Assembly: GCF_000004195.4 (NCBI RefSeq)
Contig: NC_030677.2
Span: forward strand, 57,294,222-57,358,221
DNA: 64,000 nt
Direction: 5' to 3'
Origin: Xenopus tropicalis
Taxonomy: Eukaryota > Chordata > Amphibia > Anura > Pipidae
A model generated the notes under the pieces. That model had not been told where the DNA came from, did not search any database, and saw only the letters and a program-made list of their open reading frames with translations. The translations under genes were made by a program, and so were the position numbers. Numbering within the stretch: position 1 is the stretch's first letter; every line of letters starts with the position of its first letter. Below are positions 24,414 to 35,522 of this stretch, piece by piece.

Positions 24414-26028
24414 TAATTCTTGGTCTATATTTATCCACCAAGAATCAGCCCTATCTGGCATTAGCCTAATACTCTGCCATTTGTACCCCAATCCCATGCA
24501 AAACAGGAATCCCATGTTATGCACTGCTGAATTATGTTAATTCAAACATCAGTCAAAGATAATGCTGTTTTCTTTTTTATGCTATAAAATATATGTGTAA
24601 TGCCTCCAGCTACCATATGAATAAAGAACATGGAATCGGGTTTGCATAGGTCTAACAATATTAGAGGATCTTCTTACATTTCTTAAACCACCATGCCCTG
24701 TCTGCTCCTCAAAGATGAGTGTGACTTAGGGCAGAATTATTAAAACTAGAATTTTTCTGGCCTTGAAACTTATATAAACTTGACTTGGCATTTCTTCAAA
24801 TAAAAAAACTACCGTTCTTGCATTTATTAAATGTCACAATAATGTTGGTAGGGTTGAGTTTATTGTCCAAAAATCATGATTTTTTTCAAGTCAAAATATT
24901 TGAGAAATTCAAATGGCCGTTAATTTCCATGAATTCTCTTTATTTTTCCCAAGCAAGAATTGTTCCAGCAGCCATTTATAAGCTGATCAGTGTGTCTTAA
25001 TTGCAATTTTGATAGTGATAATTGTAATTTTGATAGTGATGTCTCATTTGGGGGCGAAAAATTTGGAAATCATTCATTCAGGGGCATTTGGGAAATCTGT
25101 GAATCCTGTATATTTGCGTGAAACTACTAACCTACTGTGCAACTTGTGAGTTTTTGCCAGATAAAAGGGATGCTTTCCAAACAGTCCTGAATCTTCAAGA
25201 ACAGTCTCATCAAGCAGGACTTGATTAGGGTATTCATTATTAGAAAATGGATCTAGCTTTGTGTGGATTGGGTCGTAATTGGACATGGCTAGGTCAATAT
25301 GGGGCAAATGTCCCAGGGTTCATTCCTAAAATGTTGGCACCCATGCATAGTATAATGGACACAATGGAAGTCGGGGTTATATTTTAAGGTTGTTTTAATT
25401 GATGGCTACCCATCCTCTCTCAATATTTTACTTTATTGATACAACAAGCTAGTAGTGAAATAATTGCCAAAACGGATATATGGCTGATTGTTAAATATTA
25501 CTCTTCCACCATTATTTGTGTTTCATTTTGTGTCAGATACTATATTTTAGTCCTTGTGAAAAGTCTAGTCAAATATCTCCAGATCTACAGCACAGCATAG
25601 TCTTGAATGCTAAAGCGGCAAAGTTATAAAATATTAAGAAAGCAAGCTTGGAATTGTATATATGGCTCCACATTTCTCATCCCTGCAATGCAGCTAATGG
25701 ATTGTGAGCAGAATATAGAGAAAAAAAAATAAAAATCTTTGGTAACATTCTGTGGAAATCAGAAACTAAACAACCTGAAATGTTACAATTATATCAAATG
25801 ATTATATTATGTAGAGATACAGCGCTGAGGCAAGTTATTTTGTATTAGTTAAAAGGAAAACAATGTTTTTAGACATATTTTAGTCCGCTATTTACCTGTA
25901 AACTTTGACACACAGACCTATTATTGTGCTGTTTGTTTTCTTTATCATCCTCTCGGTCTTTCTTAAGATTATGTCCTATAGTCACTAGTAATCTTGTGTC
26001 AGAGATATGACTATACACTAAAGGTGGC
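24414..26028. other. Intronic stretch, no gene seen
   Basis: A small direct repeat AATTTTGATAGTGAT is near 25005-25040. Nothing else is recognised. Confidence 0.5.
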
Positions 26029-26031
26029 CAT

Positions 26032-26355
26032 ACACGCACCGATATTATCGTACGAAACCTCGTTTCGTATGATAATCGGTGCGTGTATGGCATGTCGACC
26101 GATATCGCAGGAAGCTGCTGATATCGGACGACTCGCCGATCGGACCAGTTTGAAAATTTTGATCGGGCGCCATAGAAGGTGCCTGACCAAAATTCTCCCT
26201 TCAGAGCTGAATCGGCAGAAGGAGGTAGAAATCCTATTGTTTCTACCTCCTTACCTGCCGATTCAGCCCTGAATGGTGTGTGGCGGATCTTACGATGTTT
26301 CGTGCGACCGATGGTCGTACGAAACATCGTCAGATCGCCACGTGTATGGCCACCT
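26032..26355 (+). mobile_element. Harbinger-like MITE, GGCCATACACGCACCG family, copy 2
   Basis: TAA flanks both sides (26029-26031, 26356-26358). The ends are AGGTGGCCATACACGCACCG and CGTGTATGGCCACCT. It has an internal ATCGTACGAAACCTCGTTTC palindrome. The 324-bp element contains most of the 152-codon minus-strand open frame at 25869-26327, which is therefore not a gene. Confidence 0.92.
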
Positions 26356-26845
26356 TAAATCCTGCTGTGTTGTTTGCAAAAGCTACGTGTAAGCCTAAAA
26401 TCTCAACCTGCACTATGTTTACTTGTACATTAGCGTACAGTTACATTCATGTTCACTAGCAGTTCCAGAATGAAACCACTCGCACACTAGGCACCTTTTA
26501 TACCAGTGCTTTATTTTCACTGACTGGGTTCCAAAATATGATATCAACAACAAGAATATAGAAGTGTAAGGTGGGTGTAACCCCCTGGAACCAACCAGCA
26601 ATTGGCTATTAGAAATCTAGTGCTGCTTGTAAATGTAATGTTCTAGTCAACGTCTTCTTGGCTTGGTTATAATCAATAACTTTTTTATGGCACATCTCTT
26701 AATATTTATTTACATTTTTGTCATAACATCTTTGTAGCTTGCCGGGTTTGCTTGTTACTTACTCTTGTTCATTTGGTGATGCATGCAGCAGAGGAACAAA
26801 TTAAATGTAAACGTTTACCATGATTTGAAGATTTGAATTGTCTAA

Positions 26846-27147
26846 AGCTGGCCATACGCGCACCGTTATTATCGTACGAAACCTCGTTTCGTACGATATT
26901 CGGTGCGTATATGGCAACTCGTCGAGACGACTAATATCGCAGAAGGCTGCAGATATCGGACGACTCGGCGATCGGGCGTGAGCAAAATCTACGTTCAGGG
27001 CTGAATCAGCAAAAGGAGGTTGAAATCCTATTGTTTCTACCTCCATATCTGACGATTCAGTCCTGAACGTCAGTGGAGGGTTGAACGATCTTTCGTGTGG
27101 CCGATGGTCACACGAAAGATCGAAAATCACCACGTGTGTGGCCAGCT
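26846..27147 (+). mobile_element. Harbinger-like MITE, GGCCATACACGCACCG family, copy 3
   Basis: TAA flanks both sides (26843-26845, 27148-27150). The ends are AGCTGGCCATACGCGCACCG and CGTGTGTGGCCAGCT. It is in the same orientation as copy 2, about 0.5 kb downstream, with an internal deletion relative to it. Confidence 0.92.
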
Positions 27148-27150
27148 TAA

Positions 27151-27703
27151 CTCCTAAATGATAAATAACGCATTGGCTACAAAATGCAACAAACGTAGCA
27201 AATAACTAAAGGGGCCTTTCTTTTTTGACCAGCTCTTGTTTAAGTTTAATTTCCTAAACACTGTATTATTTGCATGCTCCTTTGATCGGTCTCAAAACAT
27301 ATTTCTGTTGAATTGATTCAGCATTTACGGTATTATACCTGACCAAGTTTTATAGTGTGGGTGATGCTTGCCCTAGTTAAACACTGCCTCAAGCAAAAGT
27401 TTCCAACACACATTTTAATGGTCAAACAGGCTGCATGATTAGCATTTAGATGGCCAAGTGCAGCTTTTAGAGTTTAGCGTGCCCTCTGAAATGGTTGTTC
27501 TCAACTGGAGCATGTTTAATTCAAGAAGCGACAGTGATCAACGGAAATATATATGTTTGTGTGTATAGGATATATTTTTCTTACAATTCCTACATCACAA
27601 ATTGCATTTAATTAAAATATGATTGTGTTTGTGTGGTGTGTTAAAGGTCAAAATCTAATATAGGTCCACAGTTACTTTCTCGAGGGGAATGATGTTTTAA
27701 TTC
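27151..27703. other. Intronic stretch, no gene seen
   Basis: No recognisable element. Confidence 0.5.
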
Positions 27704-28060
27704 TTAAAGGGCTTGTTCACCTTTGTCTTATGTTTTAATGACATAGACATCAGTATTTTGAGACAATTTGGTTTTTTAAACTTTTTGTTCAACATCTCTC
27801 ATTTGGATTTTCAGCAGCTATCTGGTTGCTAGATTCTTGTTTGCCTTAGCAACCATGCAGGGGTGTGAATGAGAAACTGGAATATGTATAGGAGAAGCAC
27901 TGAATAGAGAGATAATTAATAAAAAGTAACAATAATAATAAAATGGTAACCTCTCATAGCAATAGTTTTTGTGGTTCTTGGGGTCAGTGACTCCTATTTG
28001 GAAAATGGAAAAAATAAATAATGAAGATCTTAAAGGTAATAAAGGTGAACCACCCTTTAA
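27704..28060 (+). mobile_element. T2-type MITE, GTTCACCTTT family
   Basis: TTAA is at both ends. The left end is TTAAAGGGCTTGTTCACCTT and the right end is AAGGTGAACCACCCTTTAA. The interior GGGGTCAGTGACTCC block is related to the outer element at 32539. Confidence 0.88.
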
Positions 28061-28404
28061 GTTAATTAAAAAAGTACAAATCTTAAATTACTAGAAATTT
28101 TTCTAATTTGCAAATAATGGTTGTTGGTTGTCTTTGAGAAATCATAAAATGTAATTTAGTTCCCCCAATAATATATGATCTTATGGCGGTTGTACTGTGA
28201 AAGTGAAATAGGTATACTGTGTGACCACAGTATTTATGTACTTTATGGCTGCATACCTGTACAGGTTGTAGCAAAATCTGGCCATTTACAGTGTTTGTAT
28301 GGTCCCTAGCAATTCATTTGTAGACAATATACAATATAATAAGCGGATTGAATGGAATGGATGAGCATCAAGATTCCTGGGTTCTTTCCTAACGTGAGTT
28401 TGAT

Positions 28405-28847
28405 TTAAGGAGAAGGAAAGCTACTGAGGCAGTTAGACTAGTCACAATAGTGGAAGCTATAAGCTAGAATGCTTTACTATACCTGCATTTAAGGTAGCAG
28501 CTGACAACACTTCTCTACCTGCAGGCTGCTACCTGGAAGCTGTGGTCTCAGATTATAGCAGGGGAGAGGGGGTGAGGAGCAAGCTGCACATGCTCAAGCC
28601 TGAGACCTGGAGGTTTGAGCTGAGAGAAGAAAGTTTAATGCGGAAACTCATGTGTACACAATAGAAGGAAAGAAATGCAGTGTTTCAAATGCAGCAGTAC
28701 TCTTTAAGTGTTTATAGCTGTATTTACATAGACCTTTCTTCTAAAACTTATTTAGTTTCACCTGTAGATATAATAACATTGAACATTGTATTTACATAGA
28801 CCTTTTTTATAAAGCTTACTTAGTTTTCACCTTTCCATCTCCTTTAA
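28405..28847 (+). mobile_element. T2-type MITE, GGAGAAGGAAAG family
   Basis: TTAA borders are at 28405-28408 and 28844-28847. The left end is TTAAGGAGAAGGAAAGC and the right end is ACCTTTCCATCTCCTTTAA. Its 3' end plus flank is tandemly duplicated (28719-28863). Confidence 0.85.
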
Positions 28848-28863
28848 ATGTAATAACATTGAA

Positions 28864-30238
28864 TAAAACAACTGGTGAAGAGGGTCTCATACAGAATTGT
28901 TATACTGGATCTTGAAAATAAAATAAAATCTTGAGTCTTGAGATCTTGTGTGTTAGATTCCTTACTGCTCTGTACGGTACTGTACTTACTGCTCTGTACA
29001 CATATTAGCACATCTTCTAGAAATAAGCTTATACTAGTTACGTCTTTCGCTGCATCAGGTCTGTTATCAGAAAATTTCTTCCTAAATCCAGATCCATTGT
29101 GATTTGTTCTGCTTCCTTCCATTAATTGTCTTGAGTTGTCAGGGTTCAGGAGTTCTATGTCCATGGTTATTCTTTCTTCCTCCTCCCTCTACCATATGCT
29201 GTCAGCCCTCCTGCATGCGGTCTCAGCCCTTCTGTCTTGTCACCCTAATGCTCTCTTGATCCTCTCATGACAGAGGATGGCAAGAGGAGCATGGAGGACA
29301 GTTGGGCTGATCATGGAGGTAGGACTCCTAAGCCTTTACAACTGAGGCCAATTACTGGAAGGAAGCAGAATGGATCACAGTGTGTGCAAAAAGTTCAGGT
29401 ACACAGGTTCTGATATCTGAGACCTGACAGACTGAAAATCACATGTAGGATAAGCTAATTGCCAGAAGATGTCCTGATATGTGCACCATAGTTTTGTGTT
29501 TATCAGGGTCATCAAGCGTTTGAGTGGTTTAACAGGATCTGGATAAGCCTCAGTGCACATTAAGTATTTACTAGTTTAAAAGCTGTATTTCTGGGTGACA
29601 GCAGTAGAGATGCAAAGGAGTTTGCAAGAAGAGCATACCTGCATGATCAGACATACTGTATGTTCTGCATAACAGAACCTAAATAATGGAGCCTAAATAA
29701 GTGGATAATGCTTGGCATCAGAAATAACTTGCATGTAACATTGAAATATTTAATAGTATTTGCTTTAGGACTGTAAACTGTTCATGTGAAAGCTTGCTCA
29801 CGTTGCAATTGCCTGCTGTACTGCTGTCCTCTAAATCAAGCTGCCATGCCCTTGAAGTAAAGCATAAAACATCCTTTTCCTCTTAGTTATTCTCTGCCAC
29901 TACCACCCACTTCCCATATGTACAGTTTTATGGTTCCTTCTATGAATTGTGAAATGAAGCACTGGCATTTTCCCATTTTTATTTATTTATTTTTTTTACA
30001 GTATGAGACTGAGCTGAAAAATACAGAGAATTCAGTTTTACAACTTCATTTGGAGGCTGATATATTATTACTTAACATAGTTATGGCTGAAACACAAACA
30101 AGGCCAGTCTGGCCAGAGACGGGTTATTTATGATAAATATAGCTGAGTAAAAACCTGTTTTCTTCCTTCATCTCTGAAAACTCTGCAAACTCTGCAATCA
30201 GAGCAATTACAGTTCCTAATAAATGTGTAGGGAACTGA
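28864..30238. other. Intronic stretch, no gene seen
   Basis: A duplicated TACTGCTCTGTAC motif is near 28963-28998. The 29170-29330 segment has an imperfect CCTCC/GGAGG inverted arrangement. No gene is recognised. Confidence 0.5.
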
Positions 30239-30380
30239 AACGTATTGAAAGTTAAAAACAGCTTTAGGCAACCCCCAGTGATTGTAATCCCTTACCTGAT
30301 ACCGCAGGCTGGTGCTCCTGTTGGCAGAATCCTGCACCGGCCCAGGGTACCAAGTGATGCTCTTCCTTCATCTGTCTAAA
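30239..30380 (-). repeat. T2-type MITE fragment
   Basis: GCAACCCCCAGTGATTGTAA and GGCTGGTGCTCCTGTTGGC match the interior shared by the copies at 1689 and 32558. Both ends are missing. Confidence 0.6.
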
Positions 30381-30579
30381 AAAGAACAGACAAACACTGC
30401 TTGTAATAGCAATTATATATACAAATAACTCACAAACTATTACAAATTTGTAATAAATGTATATTGCAAAGTTGCTTAAAATGTTGTTTTCCCTTGAAAA
30501 AAAAAATATGTATATATTCTGGGTTGTACTTTAAGACATACAGGATGGAGGGCTCTGCTCTGTAGAACTTGCAATCTAA

Positions 30580-31773
30580 GGGGCACATTTATCAAAGTAC
30601 AGTCGCTTCCAAATGTTTTTTTAAAGTTTTCCCACTGTGTGACTTTTTCGTTAATCTGCGAAACCTTTTCGTACTTTGCGACAAAAAGCATGGCAATTTG
30701 TGTGACAAAATCATATTGTTGCGCCGAGTACGAAAGTTTTGGATTCATTTAAACTTCGTTATCGTGACTTTCCTTGGGCCAGGTTGGAGCTGCAGAGTGC
30801 CATTGAGCCCTATGGGAGACTTTCCTTGGGCCGGGTTGGAGCTGCAGAGTGCCATTGAGCCCTATGGGAGACTTTCCTTGGGCCGGGTTGGAGCTGCAGA
30901 GTGCCATTGAGCCCTATGGGAGACTTTCCTTGGGCCAGGTTGGAGCTGCAGAGTGCCATTGAGTCCTATAGGAGGCTTTCCTTGGGCCGGGTTGGAGCTG
31001 CAGAGTACCATTGAGTCCTATGGGAGACTTTCCTTGGGCCGGGTTGGAGCTGCAGAGTGCCATTGAGCCCTATGGGAGACTTTCCTTGGGCCGGGTTGGA
31101 GCTGCAGAGTGCCATTGAGCCCTATGGGAGACTTTCCTTGGGCCAGGTTGGAGCTGCAGAGTGCCATTGAGCCCTATGGGAGACTTTCCTTGGGCCAGGT
31201 TGGAGCTGCAGAGTGCCATTGAGTCCTATGGGAGACTTTCCTTGGGCCAGGTTGGAGCTGCAGAGTGCCATTGAGTCCTATGGGAGACTTTCCTTGGGCC
31301 GGGTTGGAGCTGCAGAGTGCCATTGAGCCCTATGGGAGACTTTCCTTGGGCCAGGTTGGAGCTGCAGAGTGCCATTGAGCCCTATGGGAGACTTTCCTTG
31401 GGCCGGGTTGGAGCTGCAGAGTGCCATTGAGCCCTATGGGAGACTTTCCTTGGGCCGGGTTGGAGCTGCAGAGTGCCATTGAGCCCTATGGGAGACTTTC
31501 CTTGGGCCAGGTTGGAGCTGCAGAGTGCCATTGAGTCCTATGAGAGGCTTCCAAATCATGCACTGAAGGATCAAAGTCAGAAAGGTTTTCCCTCCATTTA
31601 CGATCGAATACAAAAATTTAGTGACTTTCGGATCGCCAATACGATATTATCGTGACTAATATGATTTTTTCGTAAGCATTTTCGTGATATTTGCTATTAT
31701 TAGAAATTATCGAATCTAATCGGAATTGTACCCATTTCGGGATTCAAACTCGTTCTTTGATGAATCAGCCACA
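30580..31773 (+). mobile_element. Harbinger-like MITE expanded by an internal 52-bp satellite (copy D)
   Basis: The left end is GGGGCACATTTATCAAAG after TAA (30577-30579). The right end is CTTTGATGAATCAGCCAC, with a decayed flanking duplication. The right part (31560-31773) matches the reverse complement of 34801-35030, so it belongs to the same family. A 780-bp tandem array fills the middle and makes this copy about twice the length of its relatives. Confidence 0.78.
30766..31545 (+). repeat. Minisatellite, 52 bp x 15
   Basis: Each unit starts GACTTTCCTTGGGCC and continues with GGTTGGAGCTGCAGAGTGCC. Unit starts fall every 52 bases from 30766. Variants alternate between GGGCCA and GGGCCG and between GAGCCC and GAGTCC. 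Because 52 is not a multiple of three, the open frames through it shift each unit; they are not a protein repeat. Two units of the same sequence lie inverted at 39514-39617. Confidence 0.97.
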
Positions 31774-31994
31774 TAGGGTACCTTTTTCTCACACTGTTAA
31801 ACAAATACAAAGGAGAATTTAAAAAAAATTAAATAATGGCATTTTAAAGACAAAATATACTCATAAAAAATAGGGGGTAGCTGTTAGTATCGGCATAGGA
31901 TTTTTTTTTTTTTTAACATGGAAATATACTTGGGTTGATTTTTCTTACCCTTGAATATGTAATAATGAGCATTTACTAAGTAAAAAATAATAAT

Positions 31995-32200
31995 ACAAGT
32001 ATGGGATCCATTATCTGGAAGCCTGTTATCCAGAAAGTTCTGAACTACAGAAAGGCCATCTTGTGTAGACTCCATTATATGCAAATAGTTCAATTTTTTT
32101 TAAAATAATTCTCTTTTTCTCTGTAATAATAAAACAGTACCTGTACTTGATCCCAAACTAAGATATAATTTATCCTTATTGACGGCAAAACAATCCTACG
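31995..32200 (-). repeat. ACAGGTATGGG-ended interspersed repeat, copy 2 (partial)
   Basis: It has GTATGGGATCCATTATCTGG followed by TCCAGAAAGTTCTGAA and the GATCCCAAACTAAGATATAA block. It is truncated on the right. Confidence 0.65.
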
Positions 32201-32538
32201 TGACTCACATAGAGTGAGTGCAGTACATGCAGCTTTACAATGGGAAAAGTGTTGCATCACATAAAAAACATTATCAGTCACTCCTTTTTTGAAGGCATTC
32301 ATTTATATTTGGCCTAGGAGAATTGGGATGTGGGCAATTTTTTTTCATGTCTGGAATTTTTGGAGAAACTCATTAGTAGATGATAAAGTATTGTGAACTC
32401 TTTTCTTACATTTCCTTTTCTTACTGTTCTTATATCCTCATTTATATACAATATATATCCAGTGGCAGAGTGCATGTTTTCACCTGTAATCCTCAAGATA
32501 ACTCCCCTATGGGGTTATGTAATTAATGCATCAATTTG

Positions 32539-33222
32539 TTAAAGGGGTAGTTCACCTTTAAAGGAGAAGGAAAGGCTAAGTCACTTGGCGGTGCCAAAAT
32601 GTTAGGCAACCCCAAGTGACTTAAATCGCTTACCTTGTACCCCGGGCTGGTGCCCCTGTTAGGAGAGAACCGCACCAGCCCGGGGTAGCTGTAGCAATTG
32701 CTTCCTTCTTCCGCGTGTCTTCTGCGGCAAAATCCCTGAGCTGGCACATGCGCATTAGAAAAAAAATATAGCGTTTTAGCTTGCACTATTGTGGGTAACC
32801 TATTGGCAATAAATAGCTTGTCCTTTAAGTTAACTTTTAGTATGTTAGAAAATGCTTAGTTTTTGAGTTATTTGCATTTTTCTGCTAATTCTTTCCAGGT
32901 TTCATATAGGGGCCACTGACCTCAGCAGCCAAAAAACTATTGTTCCGTAAGGTTACAATATTACTGTGTTTTGTTTCATTTTATCACTTATCTTTCTATG
33001 CAGACCGTTTCCTATTTGTATTCCAGTTTCTCATTCAATTACATTTAGACCCTAGCAACCAAATAAGTGCTAAAAATTCCAGTCTGGAGAGTTGCTGAAC
33101 AAAAATCTAACTAATTTAAAAGCCACAAATAATAAAAAATGAATACAAGTTGCAAATTGTCTCAGACTTTCAATATCTACATCATACTAAAACTTTATAT
33201 TTAAGGTGAACAACCCCTTCAA
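32539..33222 (+). mobile_element. T2-type MITE, GTTCACCTTT family, split by another T2 element
   Basis: The left end is TTAAAGGGGTAGTTCACC. The right end is GGTGAACAACCCCTTCAA, a slightly mutated inverse. The segment CTTTAAGTTAACTTTTAGTA resumes directly after the nested insert. The interior GGGGCCACTGACCTC block matches this family. Confidence 0.85.
32558..32828 (+). mobile_element. Nested T2-type MITE
   Basis: It begins TTAAAGGAGAAGGAAAGGC and ends AGCTTGTCCTTTAA, inside the GTTCACCTTTAA sequence of the outer element. Removing it with one TTAA rebuilds the outer element's expected sequence. It carries the CCCCGGGCTGGTGCCCCTGT block. Confidence 0.85.
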
Positions 33223-34602
33223 ATATTTTCTTGATAGCAAGGAAAATATTCCTAACAGTCAGAAAAGGTTTTGATCTTTCTAAAATCGGGCCCCAGATCT
33301 CCCAGAATCCCCCACATGTGCTGCCTAGAGAGGTGATGGAAACTATAGTTCTGTGGCCTCTGTAAAATCTGCATTAATAGGGGCATGACAGCTTTATACA
33401 TGAAAATATTCATGCTGTAATAAAGTAACATTAATCACCTTTATAACTTAACTTACAAATGGTTCTCTAATATGACTCAGGCCAATATAAAATAATACTT
33501 TTATATGTATAAATTTTGCGAAATGACCTTTAAATAGAGATTACAGAAGAATATAGGCCTTTTTTCCAGTGTGGTGCTTTTAAGACTGAAAATTGTATGT
33601 CTAGCTCTGATGATCGAAACATAACAGCAAGAAGAAATATTTCCAGTGGGACCAGAAAATGTATTTCAGCTGCTTGCCCATGTGACAGAGCCAAAGACTG
33701 TATGATCCAGAGGCACAACTGTTTATGGAATCTACCAACATGCCAGCTGCCTCTACTTCTGGGAGAAAGAGGTTTAAACATCTGACATCCAAGGGCTGTA
33801 AATGGGCCTATTTTCTTCTCTCTAGCTCTGATTAATTGTTATACAATTGGATAAGCAGGGGACTGTCAGATACCTCACTTAAACTAAAAAGAGATTATAT
33901 AAACTTTATCTCCTTACCATAGCCGTAAAAAGCCTCATAGAATTGACTTTAAAAACAAATTACCAATTAACGAAGGCAGTAAATGTGCTTCATTAGAAGA
34001 TTAGGAAAATGACTCTGTGGACGGGTTTATGAGATAAAAATTCCCTATTTGCTTATGCAAACTGCATCTCTGTTTTTCAATTAGGAAATCTGTGTTTTAG
34101 GAACTGGAAATAGTATTATGTAATCATCAGAAGGAACTACAGCTGAAGTCTCTCTTTCTTCATTACTATTGTTTATTTTTAAAGGTTCCTTTTAATGATT
34201 TTAGGCATTTGAAACCATAAACATGCTACCATTTTTATATTTTATAAAGGACAGAGAGAAGTACAAAAGATGTTCTGGTTAGCATGTGTTGCTCTTTAGA
34301 TTTCTGTAAACCAGCGCATGTAATTTGTGAATGAAAACATTTTAATCGTAATTTGGCAAAAGTGGTGCCTTCTTTGTTTTCACGCGATTAGTTACTTTAA
34401 ATGTTTTAGCGAAAAAGATTTACATGGACTTTATTTTCTGATGTTTTGTTGCCCACATAAAGCAGATTTAGACAAAAAGTACCATGCAGCCTCATGCTAA
34501 CTTTTTTAATGATGGGAGTGAGAAAATTATCAATTGTTTTTTTGGAATAGAAATGTATAGGTAAAGGTATAGAAATCTTATGAGGCTTCTATCCTCATGA
34601 GG
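33223..34602. other. Intronic stretch, no gene seen
   Basis: No transposon ends are recognised. The 34310-34480 segment lacks repeat signs and could be ordinary unique or conserved sequence. Confidence 0.45.
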
Positions 34603-34605
34603 TTG

Positions 34606-34792
34606 AAGACACACAGAGCTACTTAGTAGTAGCTACTTGTCAAGGCTACTATATGCTAGGAAATACCCTGCCGTAGACAATACTGAGAATTGCCTCTGCT
34701 AAAACACACAGAGACAATTTTCAGTAAATTATCCGCATTATCTACTTTTGTAGCCATGACAAGTAGCTGTTAAAAGTAGCTCTGTGTGTCTT
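34606..34792. mobile_element. Short foldback MITE, AGACACACAGAGCTACT ends
   Basis: The left arm AGACACACAGAGCTACTTAG pairs with the right arm AAAGTAGCTCTGTGTGTCT. It is flanked by TGA on the left and TAA on the right, a possible decayed 3-bp duplication. Confidence 0.7.
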
Positions 34793-34800
34793 AACCCTAA

Positions 34801-35077
34801 GGGGCACATTCATGAAATCAAGAGTTCGAAACCCGAATGGGATAAATTCGAATTGGATACGATAATTTCTTAAGATCGCAAATATCACAGAAATGCTTAC
34901 GAAAAAAATCGTATTAGTCACGATAATATCGTATTGGCAATCCAAAAGTCACAAAATTTTTGTACCGAACGATTGTAAACAGCAGGAAAAACTTTCCGAC
35001 TTTGATCCTTCTGTTATTTCTCAAGCAAAAGTGAAAAGTCACAAACATCCATGGCCTATGTTTTTAGCCCCGCAGAC
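34801..35077 (-). mobile_element. Truncated Harbinger-like MITE (copy E)
   Basis: It opens GGGGCACATTCATGAAATC after TAA (34798-34800). The TACGATAATTTCTTAAGATCG and AATCGTATTAGTCACGATAA blocks match the right part of copy D in reverse. The other end is missing just before copy B. Confidence 0.65.
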
Positions 35078-35080
35078 TTA

Positions 35081-35519
35081 GGGGCTGATTTACTAACCCA
35101 CGAATCCGACCCGAATTGGAAAAGTTCCGACTTGAAAACAAACATTTTGCGACTTTTTCGTATGTTTTGCGATTTTTTCGGATTCTGTACGAATTTTTCG
35201 TTACCAATACGATTTTTGCGTAAAAACGCGAGTTTTTCGTATCCATTACGAAAGTTACGTAAAAAGTTGCGCATTTTTCGTAGCGTTAAAACTTACGCGA
35301 AAAGTTGCGCATTTTTCGCGTAAGTTTTAACGCTACGCAAAATGCGCAACTTTTTACGCAACTTTCGTAATGGATAGGAAAACTCGCGTTTTTACTCAAA
35401 AATCGTATTGGATCCGAAAAATTCGTAAAGAATCCGAAAAAATCGCAAAGTACCGATCATTACGAAAAAAACGCAATCGGACTCCATTCGACCCGTTCGT
35501 GGGTAAGTAAATCAGCCCC
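35081..35519 (-). mobile_element. Palindromic Harbinger-like MITE, GGGGCTGATTTACT family, copy B
   Basis: It is flanked by TTA on both sides (35078-35080, 35520-35522). The ends are GGGGCTGATTTACTAACCC and GGGTAAGTAAATCAGCCCC. It is nearly the reverse complement of copy A at 20071. The sequence is palindromic throughout. Confidence 0.92.
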
Positions 35520-35522
35520 TTA

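Noticed and set aside
25869..26327. 152-codon open frame on the - strand
   Set aside because: Most of it lies inside the Harbinger-like MITE at 26032-26355. Its apparent similarity to the frame at 26801-27133 comes from shared MITE sequence.
30569..30910. Open frames with a repeated GAAECH/LELQSAIE-like peptide in the tandem array
   Set aside because: The 52-bp unit is not a multiple of three, so all three frames run through each other. The 'protein repeat' is an effect of the DNA array and also appears at 39380-39791.
30766..31545. Regular 52-bp array as a CRISPR-like array
   Set aside because: The units are contiguous with no spacers, and the setting is a vertebrate intron.
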